DNA of 6,164 nt from an uncultured Kouleothrix sp. (GCA_937858455.1 CALLYN010000161.1:1-6164); one strand, 5' to 3'; shown: positions 1-5,410, counted from the stretch's first letter. The notes: generated from the sequence alone by a model not told the origin. Program-made: numbers and translations.

Positions 1-77
1 GGCTGAAGAGTCTGGCCGGCACGCTGCTGGCGGCTGGCGCGGCGATCGGCCTGGGCAGGGCACGCGAGGCGGCCTGA
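1..77 (+). CDS. C-terminal end of an unidentified gene
   Basis: The frame starting at base 3 is open from the window edge to a TGA at 75-77 and encodes the last 24 residues of a protein, LKSLAGTLLAAGAAIGLGRA followed by REAA. The tail is rich in Ala, Gly and Leu and could be a short hydrophobic helix followed by a charged end. Third positions are strongly GC, as in the genes that follow, and a large hairpin begins three bases after the stop, which supports a real gene end. The fragment is too short to assign a family, and nothing links it to the next gene, which has its own leader region of about 175 bp. Confidence 0.5.
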   Translation, partial: LKSLAGTLLAAGAAIGLGRAREAA

Positions 78-79
78 TC

Positions 80-120
80 AGCCAGGCGAGCGCGGGGCGC
101 TGCCCCGCGTTCGCCTGGCT
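80..120 (+). terminator. Long GC-rich hairpin after the first gene
   Basis: Bases 80-98 and 102-120 form an inverted repeat with 19-base arms, one G:T (G:U in RNA) position and a three-base loop (GCT). It starts three bases after the TGA at 75-77. No run of T follows on either strand, so it is not a classic intrinsic terminator. It could still stop transcription as a U-less hairpin or protect the 3' end of the mRNA. The structure is directly visible; the function is inferred from position. Confidence 0.6.
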
Positions 121-252
121 CCGGCGCTGCGCTCCGTTGCAATAGCTTCCAGGGTTTACGCAGCTGGCGCGCTCAGCCTTCGGCGGAATTGTGAGCGGTT
201 TGTGCTCTACGCCGATGATCGCTCTAAACGCTTCAACAGAAAGGAACAGGCA

Positions 253-516
253 ATGTGCCATTCGCATAGCAACCATGGCCAGCGCGCCGGCGCCGCGTGG
301 GCGGCCGAGCGCCAGGGGCGCGCGCACTTCCCGTGGTGGATCTGCTGGATGATCTGGCCGCTGATCGCGCTGGCGAAGTGGCTCGCGCCGCTCTACCTGG
401 CCGCGGCTGCGGCAGTGGCAGGCGCGCTCCAGAGCCTGCGCACGCCGCTCATGGCCGGCCTCGCGCTGCTGCTGATCGTCGCCGGGCTGGCGCTGATCCG
501 CGAAGAACAGGAGTAG
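253..516 (+). CDS. Small His/Cys-headed membrane protein
   Basis: Hypothetical protein of 87 residues. I chose ATG 253 over the in-frame GTG at 202 because AAAGGA (240-245) lies seven bases upstream, and the extra 17 residues from the GTG would be polar and unlike a leader. The protein opens with MCHSHSNHG, a cluster of one Cys and three His that could bind a metal. It then has a Trp-rich hydrophobic stretch (about residues 28-56) and a second one (about 63-82), ending in REEQE. Two membrane helices are likely. The stop TAG is followed three bases later by the TTG start of the ABA4-like gene, so the two are almost certainly co-transcribed and may act together. I recognise no family. Metal binding is only a guess from composition. 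Confidence 0.7.
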   Translation: MCHSHSNHGQRAGAAWAAERQGRAHFPWWICWMIWPLIALAKWLAPLYLAAAAAVAGALQSLRTPLMAGLALLLIVAGLALIREEQE

Positions 517-519
517 ACC

Positions 520-963
520 TTGGAAACGATCTTTTCGCTCAGCAACTTGCTGGTGCTGCCATTCTGGCTGCTGATGATCACCCTGCCGCGCTGGCGCGCC
601 ACCGAGCGCATCATGCGCTCGCCGCTGGTGTCGGCCGCGCCGGCCCTGCTCTACCTGGTGCTGGTGCTGCCGCGCCTGGCCGAGCTTCTGCCCGCCCTGG
701 CCAACCCCACGCTGGCCGGTGTGGCCGCGCTGCTGGGCACGCCCGCCGGCGCCACAATCGCCTGGGCGCACTTCCTGGCCTTTGACCTGTTCGTGGGGCG
801 CTGGGCCTACCTCGATAGCCGCGAGCGCGGCGTGAGCGCCTGGATCATGGCGCCAGTGCTGCTGTGCGTGCTGATGCTGGGGCCGGTAGGCTTCCTGCTG
901 TACCTGGCGGCGCGCGCGCTGGCTGGCCGGCGCGCTGCTGGCGCCGCGCTGTCGCACGCCTGA
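520..963 (+). CDS. ABA4-like (DUF4281) membrane protein
   Basis: A 147-residue integral membrane protein resembling the ABA4-like/DUF4281 family. In plants ABA4 is needed for neoxanthin formation; bacterial homologues are poorly characterised. Four hydrophobic segments are visible, about residues 3-22, 38-55, 65-93 and 106-132. The clearest family signature is WAHFLAFDLFVGRW with AYLDSRERG directly after it (about 82-104), and the N-terminal segment LSNLLVLPFWLLMI also fits. The length is right for a stand-alone member. The start is TTG 520; GGAG at 510-513, six bases upstream, supports it although the site lies inside the end of the previous gene. A carotenoid-related role is family knowledge. 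No carotenoid gene is visible here, so the substrate stays open. Confidence 0.75.
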   Translation: METIFSLSNLLVLPFWLLMITLPRWRATERIMRSPLVSAAPALLYLVLVLPRLAELLPALANPTLAGVAALLGTPAGATIAWAHFLAFDLFVGRWAYLDSRERGVSAWIMAPVLLCVLMLGPVGFLLYLAARALAGRRAAGAALSHA

Positions 964-968
964 GGCGG

Positions 969-974
969 TATAAT
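969..974 (+). promoter_or_regulatory. Isolated TATAAT, possible -10 of the thioesterase gene
   Basis: A perfect TATAAT stands in very GC-rich DNA, five bases after the stop of the ABA4-like gene and 52 bases before the thioesterase ATG. No good -35 lies 16-18 bases upstream (that stretch is inside the end of the preceding gene), and the extended -10 TG is missing. It may be a weak promoter, or the thioesterase may simply be read through from upstream. Confidence 0.3.
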
Positions 975-1026
975 GATGCCACCGCCGGCTAGCTGGTTTG
1001 GCCGCGCGCAAGAGGCGGAGGCACCC

Positions 1027-1446
1027 ATGTCACACATCAGCGCCGCGATGCTCGATCGCGACTGGCTCGGCAAAACGCTGGGCATTGAGTTCCCCGAGGC
1101 CACACCCGAGCGCATAGTGGCCACCATGCCGGTGACGCCAGCGCACCAGCAGCCGTTCGGCTACCTGCACGGCGGCGCCTCGGTGGCGCTGGCTGAGTCG
1201 GTCGCTAGCGTTGGCGGAATGCTGAACGCCCCGCCCGGCAAGGTCGTGTTCGGTCTCGAGATCAACGCCAACCACGTGCGCCCGCGCCGCTCCGGCACGC
1301 TTAAGGCGATCGGCACGCCGCTGCACGTCGGCCAGACAACCCAGATCTGGGATATCCGCATCGTCGACGACGACGACAAGCTGGTGTGCGTCTCGCGCTG
1401 CACGCTGGCAGTGGTGCCGATCCCTTCCCAGGGCGATCCGGCCTAG
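1027..1446 (+). CDS. Hotdog-fold acyl-CoA thioesterase, PaaI/YdiI type
   Basis: A 139-residue single-domain hotdog thioesterase, expected to hydrolyse a CoA thioester in the cytoplasm as a homotetramer. The pattern QQPFGYLHGGASVALAES (residues 41-58) matches the PaaI/YdiI/MenI group. HGG is at 48-50, and E57 is in the place of the catalytic acid. The C-terminal DDDKLVCVSRCTLAVVP also fits the family, where SRCTL-type ends are common. Members include 1,4-dihydroxy-2-naphthoyl-CoA hydrolases of menaquinone synthesis and phenylacetate-pathway thioesterases; neighbours give no clue to the substrate. ATG 1027 is preceded by GGAGG (1017-1021) at five bases, so it is preferred over the in-frame ATG at 973, which would add 18 low-value residues. 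It lies 63 bp after the ABA4-like gene and could belong to the same transcript. Confidence 0.88.
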   Translation: MSHISAAMLDRDWLGKTLGIEFPEATPERIVATMPVTPAHQQPFGYLHGGASVALAESVASVGGMLNAPPGKVVFGLEINANHVRPRRSGTLKAIGTPLHVGQTTQIWDIRIVDDDDKLVCVSRCTLAVVPIPSQGDPA

Positions 1447-1539
1447 CACGCCGGGCACGAGCCGCCGCGCACGCCGCGCCGGTGGCCCGCGCACATGAGC
1501 GGCATTCGCGGCTCGCACCCGCACCCGTGACAGTACTCT

Positions 1540-1570
1540 GGCGCGCCGCCGGCGAACCTTGCGGCGCGCC
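1540..1570. repeat. Inverted repeat upstream of the sensor kinase
   Basis: GGCGCGCCGC (1540-1549) and its exact complement GCGGCGCGCC (1561-1570) flank an 11-base spacer, ending 15 bases before ATG 1586. The 139-bp gap between thioesterase and kinase (1447-1585) otherwise shows no promoter I can support. The repeat could be a terminator-like hairpin for the thioesterase transcript, a leader structure limiting kinase translation, or an operator. No T-run follows it. GC-rich DNA yields such repeats by chance fairly often. Confidence 0.4.
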
Positions 1571-1585
1571 ACAACCGCACAAAGC

Positions 1586-3268
1586 ATGGCAACGCCAACA
1601 CACACCCGCAGGCTCGCCGAAGCCTTCACCCGGCCGCCGAACCTCGAAGACATCGACGTTGGCCGCCTAGTGATGTGGGCAGGCTTTCTCAGCAGCGCCC
1701 TGCCCTCGGCGCTGCTGCTGACGCTCTCGCTGCTCAGCGGCAGGCTGGCGCTCCGCCCGGCGCTGTATACGCTGCTGGTGCTGGCCTACCTCGCGCTGCT
1801 GCTGCTGATCGACATCCGCTCGGCGCTCTCGCTGTGGATCTGGCGCCGGCTCTGGGCATTCCTGCTGCTGCTGAGCCTGGTGTGCCTGGCGATACAGTCG
1901 CAGATGCGCGAATCGTTCTTGCAGCCGCTGATCTTCATTCTGCCGCTGATCTACGCCGCGCTGGCCTACCCGGCCGGCCGCGTGCTGCTGACCGGCCTCT
2001 GGCTGCTGGGCATGATGAACCTGGGAATCTGGCTGAGCGGCGAGCACGAGCTGATCGCGTTTCTGTTCCCAACATTCGGCTATGGCACGTTTATGACATT
2101 CACCTATGCGTTTGTGCATCTGTCGTTGCAGCAGGCCGCCGCGCGCCGGCGCGCCAGCCGCCTGGCCCACGACCTGGCGCAGCAGCGCGACTACCTGGCC
2201 CAGCTGGCCGAGATCACCGCGACGCTGACGCGCGACCTCGACCTGGCCACGGTGCTCGAGCAGGTGGCCGCCGCCGGGCGCGCGCTGGCCCGCGCCAGTC
2301 AGGCGCGCGTCTGGCTGCGCGATCTGCCCGACGACGACGACCTCAGCCTGGCGGCCGCCGTGCCTTCGCAGCCCGACCATCCGGCGCTCACCGCCAGCGA
2401 GCTGTGGGGCCAGGCCACGCTGGCGAACATGGCGCCGATCGTGAGCGAGCGCGGCCTGGTGCTGCCGCTGGTGTCGAAGGGCAGCACGATCGGCGCGCTC
2501 GAGCTGCGCGACCGCCCCGAGTCGCCCTTCGCCGACGCCGACGCCCGGCTGCTCCAGCCGTTCGCTAACGCCGCCGCTGTGGCGATCGAAAACGCGCGCC
2601 TGTACGACCAGGCGCGCCTCTCGGCGACGCTGGCCGAGCGCAACCGGCTCGCCCGCGAGCTGCACGATACGATCGCGCAGGGCCTTACAGCCGTCACGAT
2701 GCAGCTCGAGGCCGCGCAGCGCGGCTTCGATCGCGACCCGGCGCGCGCCCGCGCGCGGATCACCCGCGCCCACGAGCTGGCCCGCGAGTCGCTCGAAGAT
2801 GTGCGGCGCAGCGTCTGGACGCTTGCGGCGCCGCTGGTGGATGGCGCTGAGCTTGGCCAGGCGCTGGCCGACCTCGCCGCGCGTTTCGCCGAGCGCAGCG
2901 GCCTGGCTGCGAGCTACAGCCATACCGGCGCCGCGCCCCGGCTTGGCCACGCTGCCGCTACCCAGGTGCTGCGCGTGGTGCAAGAGGCGCTACAAAATGT
3001 CGAGAAGCACGCCCACGCCAGCGTGGTGAGCGTCGCGTCGGATGTCGAGGGCGGCGCGCTGCGCGTGGCCGTGCGCGACGACGGCGCGGGCTTTGCCCCA
3101 GGCGAGCTCGCCCGCCCGAATGGCAGCGGCGGCTTCGGGCTACTAAGCCTGCGCGAGCGCGCCCGGCTGGCCGGCGGCACGCTGCGCGTCGAGAGCGCCC
3201 CTGGCGCCGGAACGATCGTCGAGCTCACCATTCCGCTGCCCGCGCCACCGAAAGCTGAGAGCGTATGA
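1586..3268 (+). CDS. Six-helix GAF sensor histidine kinase (HisKA_3, NarL-partner type)
   Basis: A membrane sensor kinase of 560 residues. After a ~25-residue cytoplasmic start come six hydrophobic helices (about 27-50, 58-76, 80-103, 112-128, 131-150, 157-180). A charged coiled linker (181-215) leads to a GAF-like domain (about 215-345) that ends in the helix AAVAIENARLYDQA. The dimerisation domain is HisKA_3 type: ERNRLARELHDTIAQG with phosphorylated His at H360. The HATPase_c domain follows, with N-box QEALQNVEKHAH (N471), G1 box DDGAGF (498-503) and a GFGLLSLRERARLAGG G2 region. All catalytic motifs are intact. It should autophosphorylate and pass phosphate to the regulator that overlaps it by four bases. 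No periplasmic domain is evident, so the signal is sensed in the membrane or by GAF. ATG 1586 lacks a clear ribosome binding site; TTG 1559 is in frame but lies within an inverted repeat. Confidence 0.92.
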   Translation: MATPTHTRRLAEAFTRPPNLEDIDVGRLVMWAGFLSSALPSALLLTLSLLSGRLALRPALYTLLVLAYLALLLLIDIRSALSLWIWRRLWAFLLLLSLVCLAIQSQMRESFLQPLIFILPLIYAALAYPAGRVLLTGLWLLGMMNLGIWLSGEHELIAFLFPTFGYGTFMTFTYAFVHLSLQQAAARRRASRLAHDLAQQRDYLAQLAEITATLTRDLDLATVLEQVAAAGRALARASQARVWLRDLPDDDDLSLAAAVPSQPDHPALTASELWGQATLANMAPIVSERGLVLPLVSKGSTIGALELRDRPESPFADADARLLQPFANAAAVAIENARLYDQARLSATLAERNRLARELHDTIAQGLTAVTMQLEAAQRGFDRDPARARARITRAHELARESLEDVRRSVWTLAAPLVDGAELGQALADLAARFAERSGLAASYSHTGAAPRLGHAAATQVLRVVQEALQNVEKHAHASVVSVASDVEGGALRVAVRDDGAGFAPGELARPNGSGGFGLLSLRERARLAGGTLRVESAPGAGTIVELTIPLPAPPKAESV

Positions 3269-3894
3269 CACCGATCAAAATTCTGATCGTCGAAGACCAG
3301 CGCATTGTGCGCGAGGGGCTGCGCGCCGTGCTCGAAGACGAACCCGAGATCGCCATCGTCGGCGAGGCGGCCAATGGCCAGGAGGCGCTCGAGCTGTTCG
3401 CGCGCTTGCGCCCCGACGTCGTGCTGATGGATCTGCAGATGCCGGTGGTCGATGGCCCCGAGGCCACGCGCCGCATCCGCGAGCACTCGCCCGACGCGCA
3501 CATCCTCGTGCTCACCACCTACGCCACCGACGAGTTCATCTTCAAGGCGCTGCGCGCCGGCGCCCAGGGCTACCTGCTCAAAGACGCCTCGGTCGACGAC
3601 CTGCTGGCCGCGATCCGTAGCGTCCACGCCGGCCAGACACTGCTCGCGCCGGCGGTGGCGGCGCGCCTGGTGGTGGGTGTCAGCTCGGGCGGCCCCGAGG
3701 CGCTCACGCCGCGCGAGCTCGAAGTGCTCACGCTCATGGGCCAGGGCCGCAGCAACAGCGAGATCGCCGCGCTCCTGTCGATCGCCCCGCGCACAGCCAA
3801 AGTCCACGTCCAGAATATCCTCGGCAAGCTTGGCGCCACCAACCGCACCGAAGCAGTCAGCATCGCCGTGCGCCAGAAGCTGATCAGCCTCTAG
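3265..3894 (+). CDS. NarL/FixJ-family response regulator
   Basis: A 209-residue DNA-binding response regulator. The receiver domain (1-120) has the acidic pair E10-D11, phosphoacceptor D56 in DVVLMDLQMP, switch Thr at T84-T85 and conserved K106 in GYLLKD. A short linker leads to a LuxR-type helix-turn-helix (about 145-205): LTPRELEVLTLMGQGRSNSE, then IAALLSIAPRTAKVHVQNIL. The length is normal for NarL-type proteins. Its ATG overlaps the kinase stop as ATGA, so translation is coupled and the two form a dedicated pair. When phosphorylated by the kinase it should dimerise and control promoters. One candidate target is the inverted repeat ahead of the BTAD gene about 120 bp downstream, but that is inference. 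Confidence 0.95.
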   Translation: MTPIKILIVEDQRIVREGLRAVLEDEPEIAIVGEAANGQEALELFARLRPDVVLMDLQMPVVDGPEATRRIREHSPDAHILVLTTYATDEFIFKALRAGAQGYLLKDASVDDLLAAIRSVHAGQTLLAPAVAARLVVGVSSGGPEALTPRELEVLTLMGQGRSNSEIAALLSIAPRTAKVHVQNILGKLGATNRTEAVSIAVRQKLISL

Positions 3895-3944
3895 GCAGCG
3901 CCGCTACAAGGCCCGTGCAAGATTCTCCGAAGCCCCCTTATAGC

Positions 3945-3965
3945 TGCGGCCGCTCTGCGGCCGCA
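3945..3965 (+). terminator. Hairpin after the two-component operon
   Basis: TGCGGCCGC (3945-3953), loop TCT, GCGGCCGCA (3957-3965): nine-base perfect arms, 50 bases after the regulator stop. Each arm contains the self-complementary octamer GCGGCCGC, so the unit is also a direct repeat. There is no T-run on the plus strand, so termination is likely but not certain. Confidence 0.4.
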
Positions 3966-4013
3966 CCACGACGCCAAAATAATCCCCTCGCGCGCGCTCG
4001 GCAGGGGCAAAGA

Positions 4014-4040
4014 GCGCCAGGCTTGACGGTACCCTGGCGC
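4014..4040. promoter_or_regulatory. Candidate operator: GCGCCAGG-N11-CCTGGCGC
   Basis: GCGCCAGG (4014-4021) and its exact complement CCTGGCGC (4033-4040) are separated by 11 bases, giving half-sites 19 bp apart centre to centre. The right arm occupies the place where a -35 element would lie for the extended -10 at 4053-4061. A dimeric regulator bound here would either block RNA polymerase or take over the missing -35 contact. The arms could also pair as a hairpin, but they lie upstream of the expected transcription start. The protein that binds is unknown. Confidence 0.45.
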
Positions 4041-4052
4041 GGGCCTGCAATA

Positions 4053-4061
4053 TGTTATAAT
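4053..4061 (+). promoter_or_regulatory. Extended -10 promoter for the BTAD regulator
   Basis: TGTTATAAT is a perfect extended -10 (TGnTATAAT) in a short AT-rich patch within GC-rich DNA. TTGACG at 4023-4028 is too far away (27 bases) to be its -35, and the 17-bp position holds the arm of an inverted repeat. Extended -10 promoters can work without a -35. The start point would be near 4068, giving a leader of about 65 bases to ATG 4134. Confidence 0.6.
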
Positions 4062-4133
4062 TGTAAATCTGAAAACGTCGCTTTATACCAGCCGCGTCCG
4101 CGCTGCCCCACACGCGCAAAGGAGGCTGCCGCC

Positions 4134-5198
4134 ATGCTCAGGCTGCGTTTACTCGGCGCACCGTCGCTTGCCGACGACGCCCGTGAACTGTACCTGCCGT
4201 CGCAAAAAGCCCAGGCGCTGCTCTTCTACCTTGCCGCCGAATCCGAGCGCAGCTTCTCGCGCGGCCAGATCATCGCACTGCTGTGGGAAGATAGCTCCGA
4301 GCGCGAGGGCCGCAACAGCCTCAGCACCGCGCTCACCCGGCTGCGCCAGGCCCTGCCGCTGTTCCCGCTACGCACCGAGGGCGATACGCTGGCCTGGCAG
4401 GCCACCCCCGACGTCTGGGTCGATCTGCACGGCTTCCAGGCCACCGCGCAGCCCGCCCAGGCCGGCGCCGCCGCGCGCCGCACCGACCAGCTCGAAATGG
4501 CCGCCGGCCTGTACCGCGGCACCTTCCTCGACGGCTTCAGCGTGCGCGATAGCGCCACCTACGATGAGTGGCTGCGGCTCGAGCGCGAGCGCTGGCAGCA
4601 GCGCTGGCTCAACCTGATCGACCAGCTGATCGAGGCGTATGCCCAGAGCGGGAGCTGGGATCGCGCGCTGGTGCACGCCCGCAACGCCATGAACGCCGAC
4701 CCGCTGCAAGAGCGCTTTCACCGCGCGCTGATGCGCCTGCACTACCAGGCCGGCGACCGGGCGGCTGCGCTGGCGCAGTTCCGCATCTGCCGCGATGTGC
4801 TCGACCGCGAGCTGGGCGTCGAGCCCGACCCCGAGACGACCGCGCTCTACCAGGCGATCGCCGACGGCACGCTTGAGCGCGCCGGCCGCCAACTCCGATT
4901 GCGCTACCAGCTCAAGCACAATCCCCGCCAGCGTGCGCCGGCCGAACGGCACCACAACGCGGCGCCCGATATCGGCCTCGCTCAGCTCCGGAGCAAGGTA
5001 GTCGAACACCCCGGCCAGCGGCACATCCAGCGCCACGCGCGCGACCTGACCTGTTATTTCTTGGAATTCAGCCAATTATCGAGCTTTGTTAAATCCGGGT
5101 TGATGAACGGCCTGCAGTGGCTTGTCGTTATTCGACTTTTGCTGCCATCCACAGTTTCTGTGGATAAGTTTGTGGGTTACTCGGTAAAAAAACGGTAA
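4134..5198 (+). CDS. BTAD/SARP-type transcriptional regulator, C-terminus lost at a junction
   Basis: The frame is open for 354 codons, but only the first ~250 (to about 4885) are credible. They hold an OmpR/SARP-like winged-helix domain (about 1-95: MLRLRLLGAPSLADDARELY at the start, then FLAAES-like and WEDSSEREGRNSLSTALTRL) and a bacterial transcriptional activator (BTAD) domain (about 100-245: YRGTFLDGFSV, YDEWLRLERERW, ALMRLHYQAGDRAAALAQF, LGVEPDPETTALYQAI). Such proteins activate transcription, and in Chloroflexota many continue into an ATPase and TPR region, absent here. From about 4885 to the TAA at 5196-5198 the frame reads the antisense of priA and its upstream region, so those ~104 residues are spurious. 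ATG 4134 has AAAGGAGG (4118-4125) at eight bases. Upstream in-frame extension to 3915 runs through the promoter and is rejected. Confidence 0.85.
   Translation: MLRLRLLGAPSLADDARELYLPSQKAQALLFYLAAESERSFSRGQIIALLWEDSSEREGRNSLSTALTRLRQALPLFPLRTEGDTLAWQATPDVWVDLHGFQATAQPAQAGAAARRTDQLEMAAGLYRGTFLDGFSVRDSATYDEWLRLERERWQQRWLNLIDQLIEAYAQSGSWDRALVHARNAMNADPLQERFHRALMRLHYQAGDRAAALAQFRICRDVLDRELGVEPDPETTALYQAIADGTLERAGRQLRLRYQLKHNPRQRAPAERHHNAAPDIGLAQLRSKVVEHPGQRHIQRHARDLTCYFLEFSQLSSFVKSGLMNGLQWLVVIRLLLPSTVSVDKFVGYSVKKR
4870..4905. other. Junction between Chloroflexota-like and betaproteobacterial DNA
   Basis: To the left, the plus strand encodes a BTAD domain up to about ADGTLERA (ending near 4885). 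To the right, the minus strand encodes PriA from 5075 down to about LELVAQSEL (ending near 4890), perhaps a few residues further. Both genes stop making sense inside this interval, and GC content and codon use change across it. Neither insertion-sequence ends nor a tRNA lies at the join. The short GC-rich stretch around 4876-4893 may be shared microhomology. An assembly chimera is the simplest explanation. Confidence 0.75.
4890..5075 (-). CDS. priA: Primosomal protein N' (PriA), N-terminal fragment
   Basis: PriA is the replication-restart helicase of about 650-750 residues that reloads the replisome at stalled forks. Only the first ~62 residues remain, within its N-terminal DNA-binding domain. 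The segment GQVARVALDVPLAGVFDYLA (residues 9-28) followed by GRRVVVPFGRRTLAGIVLEL (37-56) is the typical opening of proteobacterial PriA: a short strand, the 'FDY' turn and the basic 'VPFGRR' loop. The reading frame has TAA immediately before TTG 5075, so the start must be this TTG or later; no ATG is available and no strong ribosome binding site is seen. The rest of the gene is missing past the junction. Its position downstream of hemE on the same strand matches the usual Burkholderiales order. Confidence 0.75.
5145..5179. promoter_or_regulatory. DnaA-box cluster with a perfect consensus box
   Basis: TGTGGATAA at 5159-5167 is the exact complement of the DnaA box TTATCCACA. It overlaps a perfect inverted repeat, ATCCACAG (5147-5154), TTT, CTGTGGAT (5158-5165), whose left arm gives a diverging partial box CCATCCACA (5145-5153, two mismatches). 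A third partial box, TAACCCACA on the minus strand, lies at 5171-5179 (two mismatches). The sites are seen directly; DnaA binding is inferred. Confidence 0.55.
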
Positions 5199-5221
5199 AT
5201 CTGCTGTTAATAAGGGATTTT

Positions 5222-5243
5222 CCTAATTTGTGCAAAAATTAGG
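5222..5243. repeat. Inverted repeat containing a second DnaA-type box
   Basis: CCTAATTT (5222-5229) and AAATTAGG (5236-5243) are exact complements around a six-base spacer. On the minus strand bases 5237-5229 read TTTTGCACA, a full match to the relaxed DnaA consensus TTWTNCACA. No T-run follows the stem on either strand, so a protein-binding site is likelier than a terminator. Confidence 0.45.
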
Positions 5244-5375
5244 CTTGCGCGCATTACCCATAAAAATCAATAAGATGCAACAAGTTTTCTTGCCACAATT
5301 CATGCCAGTGACATACATAGAATATCGCTGATGAAGTGTTGACAACTCGATTTTTACTGCTACGTCGCGGGCAAA

Positions 5376-5400
5376 TCCGGCGCACGCGAGGTGCGCCGGA
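5376..5400. terminator. Hairpin between hemE and priA
   Basis: TCCGGCGCAC (5376-5385) and GTGCGCCGGA (5391-5400) form a perfect 10-bp stem with a five-base loop (GCGAG). On the minus strand, the direction of hemE, the stem is followed by TTTGCCC, a short T-run. On the plus strand it is followed by GCCGGTTTTA. It may end hemE transcription before the priA region, or work weakly in both directions. Confidence 0.5.
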
Positions 5401-5410
5401 GCCGGTTTTA

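Larger units (their letters stand above)
5076..5410. promoter_or_regulatory. AT-rich hemE-priA intergenic region
   Basis: This 335-bp stretch has no credible gene. GC content is 36% over 5161-5340, far below both flanks. It holds the DnaA-box cluster (5145-5237), a tandem CGGTAAA pair at 5182-5188 and 5193-5199 (11 bp apart, one helical turn), an inverted repeat at 5222-5243 and a terminator-like hairpin at 5376-5400. For priA on the minus strand, TTGCAC (5235-5230) and TATTAA 17 bases downstream form a weak promoter candidate, each matching only three or four of six consensus bases. The region should contain the priA promoter and may be bound by DnaA. Confidence 0.5.

Noticed and set aside
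185..198. GGAATTGTGAGCGG, identical to 14 bases of the classic lac operator region.
   Set aside because: The second half of the operator is missing (GG TTTGTGCTC follows instead of the symmetric half), there is no lac gene nearby, and the flanks look native and GC-rich. Chance match or a partial LacI-family half-site; not vector sequence.
973..1026. In-frame upstream ATG at 973 as an earlier thioesterase start.
   Set aside because: It overlaps the TATAAT, adds residues unlike the family's N-terminus, and has no ribosome binding site, whereas ATG 1027 has GGAGG at five bases.
1667..2983. Long minus-strand open frame of 438 codons across the kinase gene.
   Set aside because: It is the antisense of a clear histidine kinase; its Arg/Gln/Ala-rich composition is the usual shadow of a high-GC gene.
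3915..4133. Upstream extension of the BTAD frame by 73 codons.
   Set aside because: It runs through the hairpin, the inverted repeat and the extended -10 promoter; ATG 4134 has a strong AAAGGAGG site and starts the conserved domain.
5339..5344. TTGACA as a plus-strand -35 element.
   Set aside because: No acceptable -10 lies 16-18 bases downstream, and no plus-strand gene follows.
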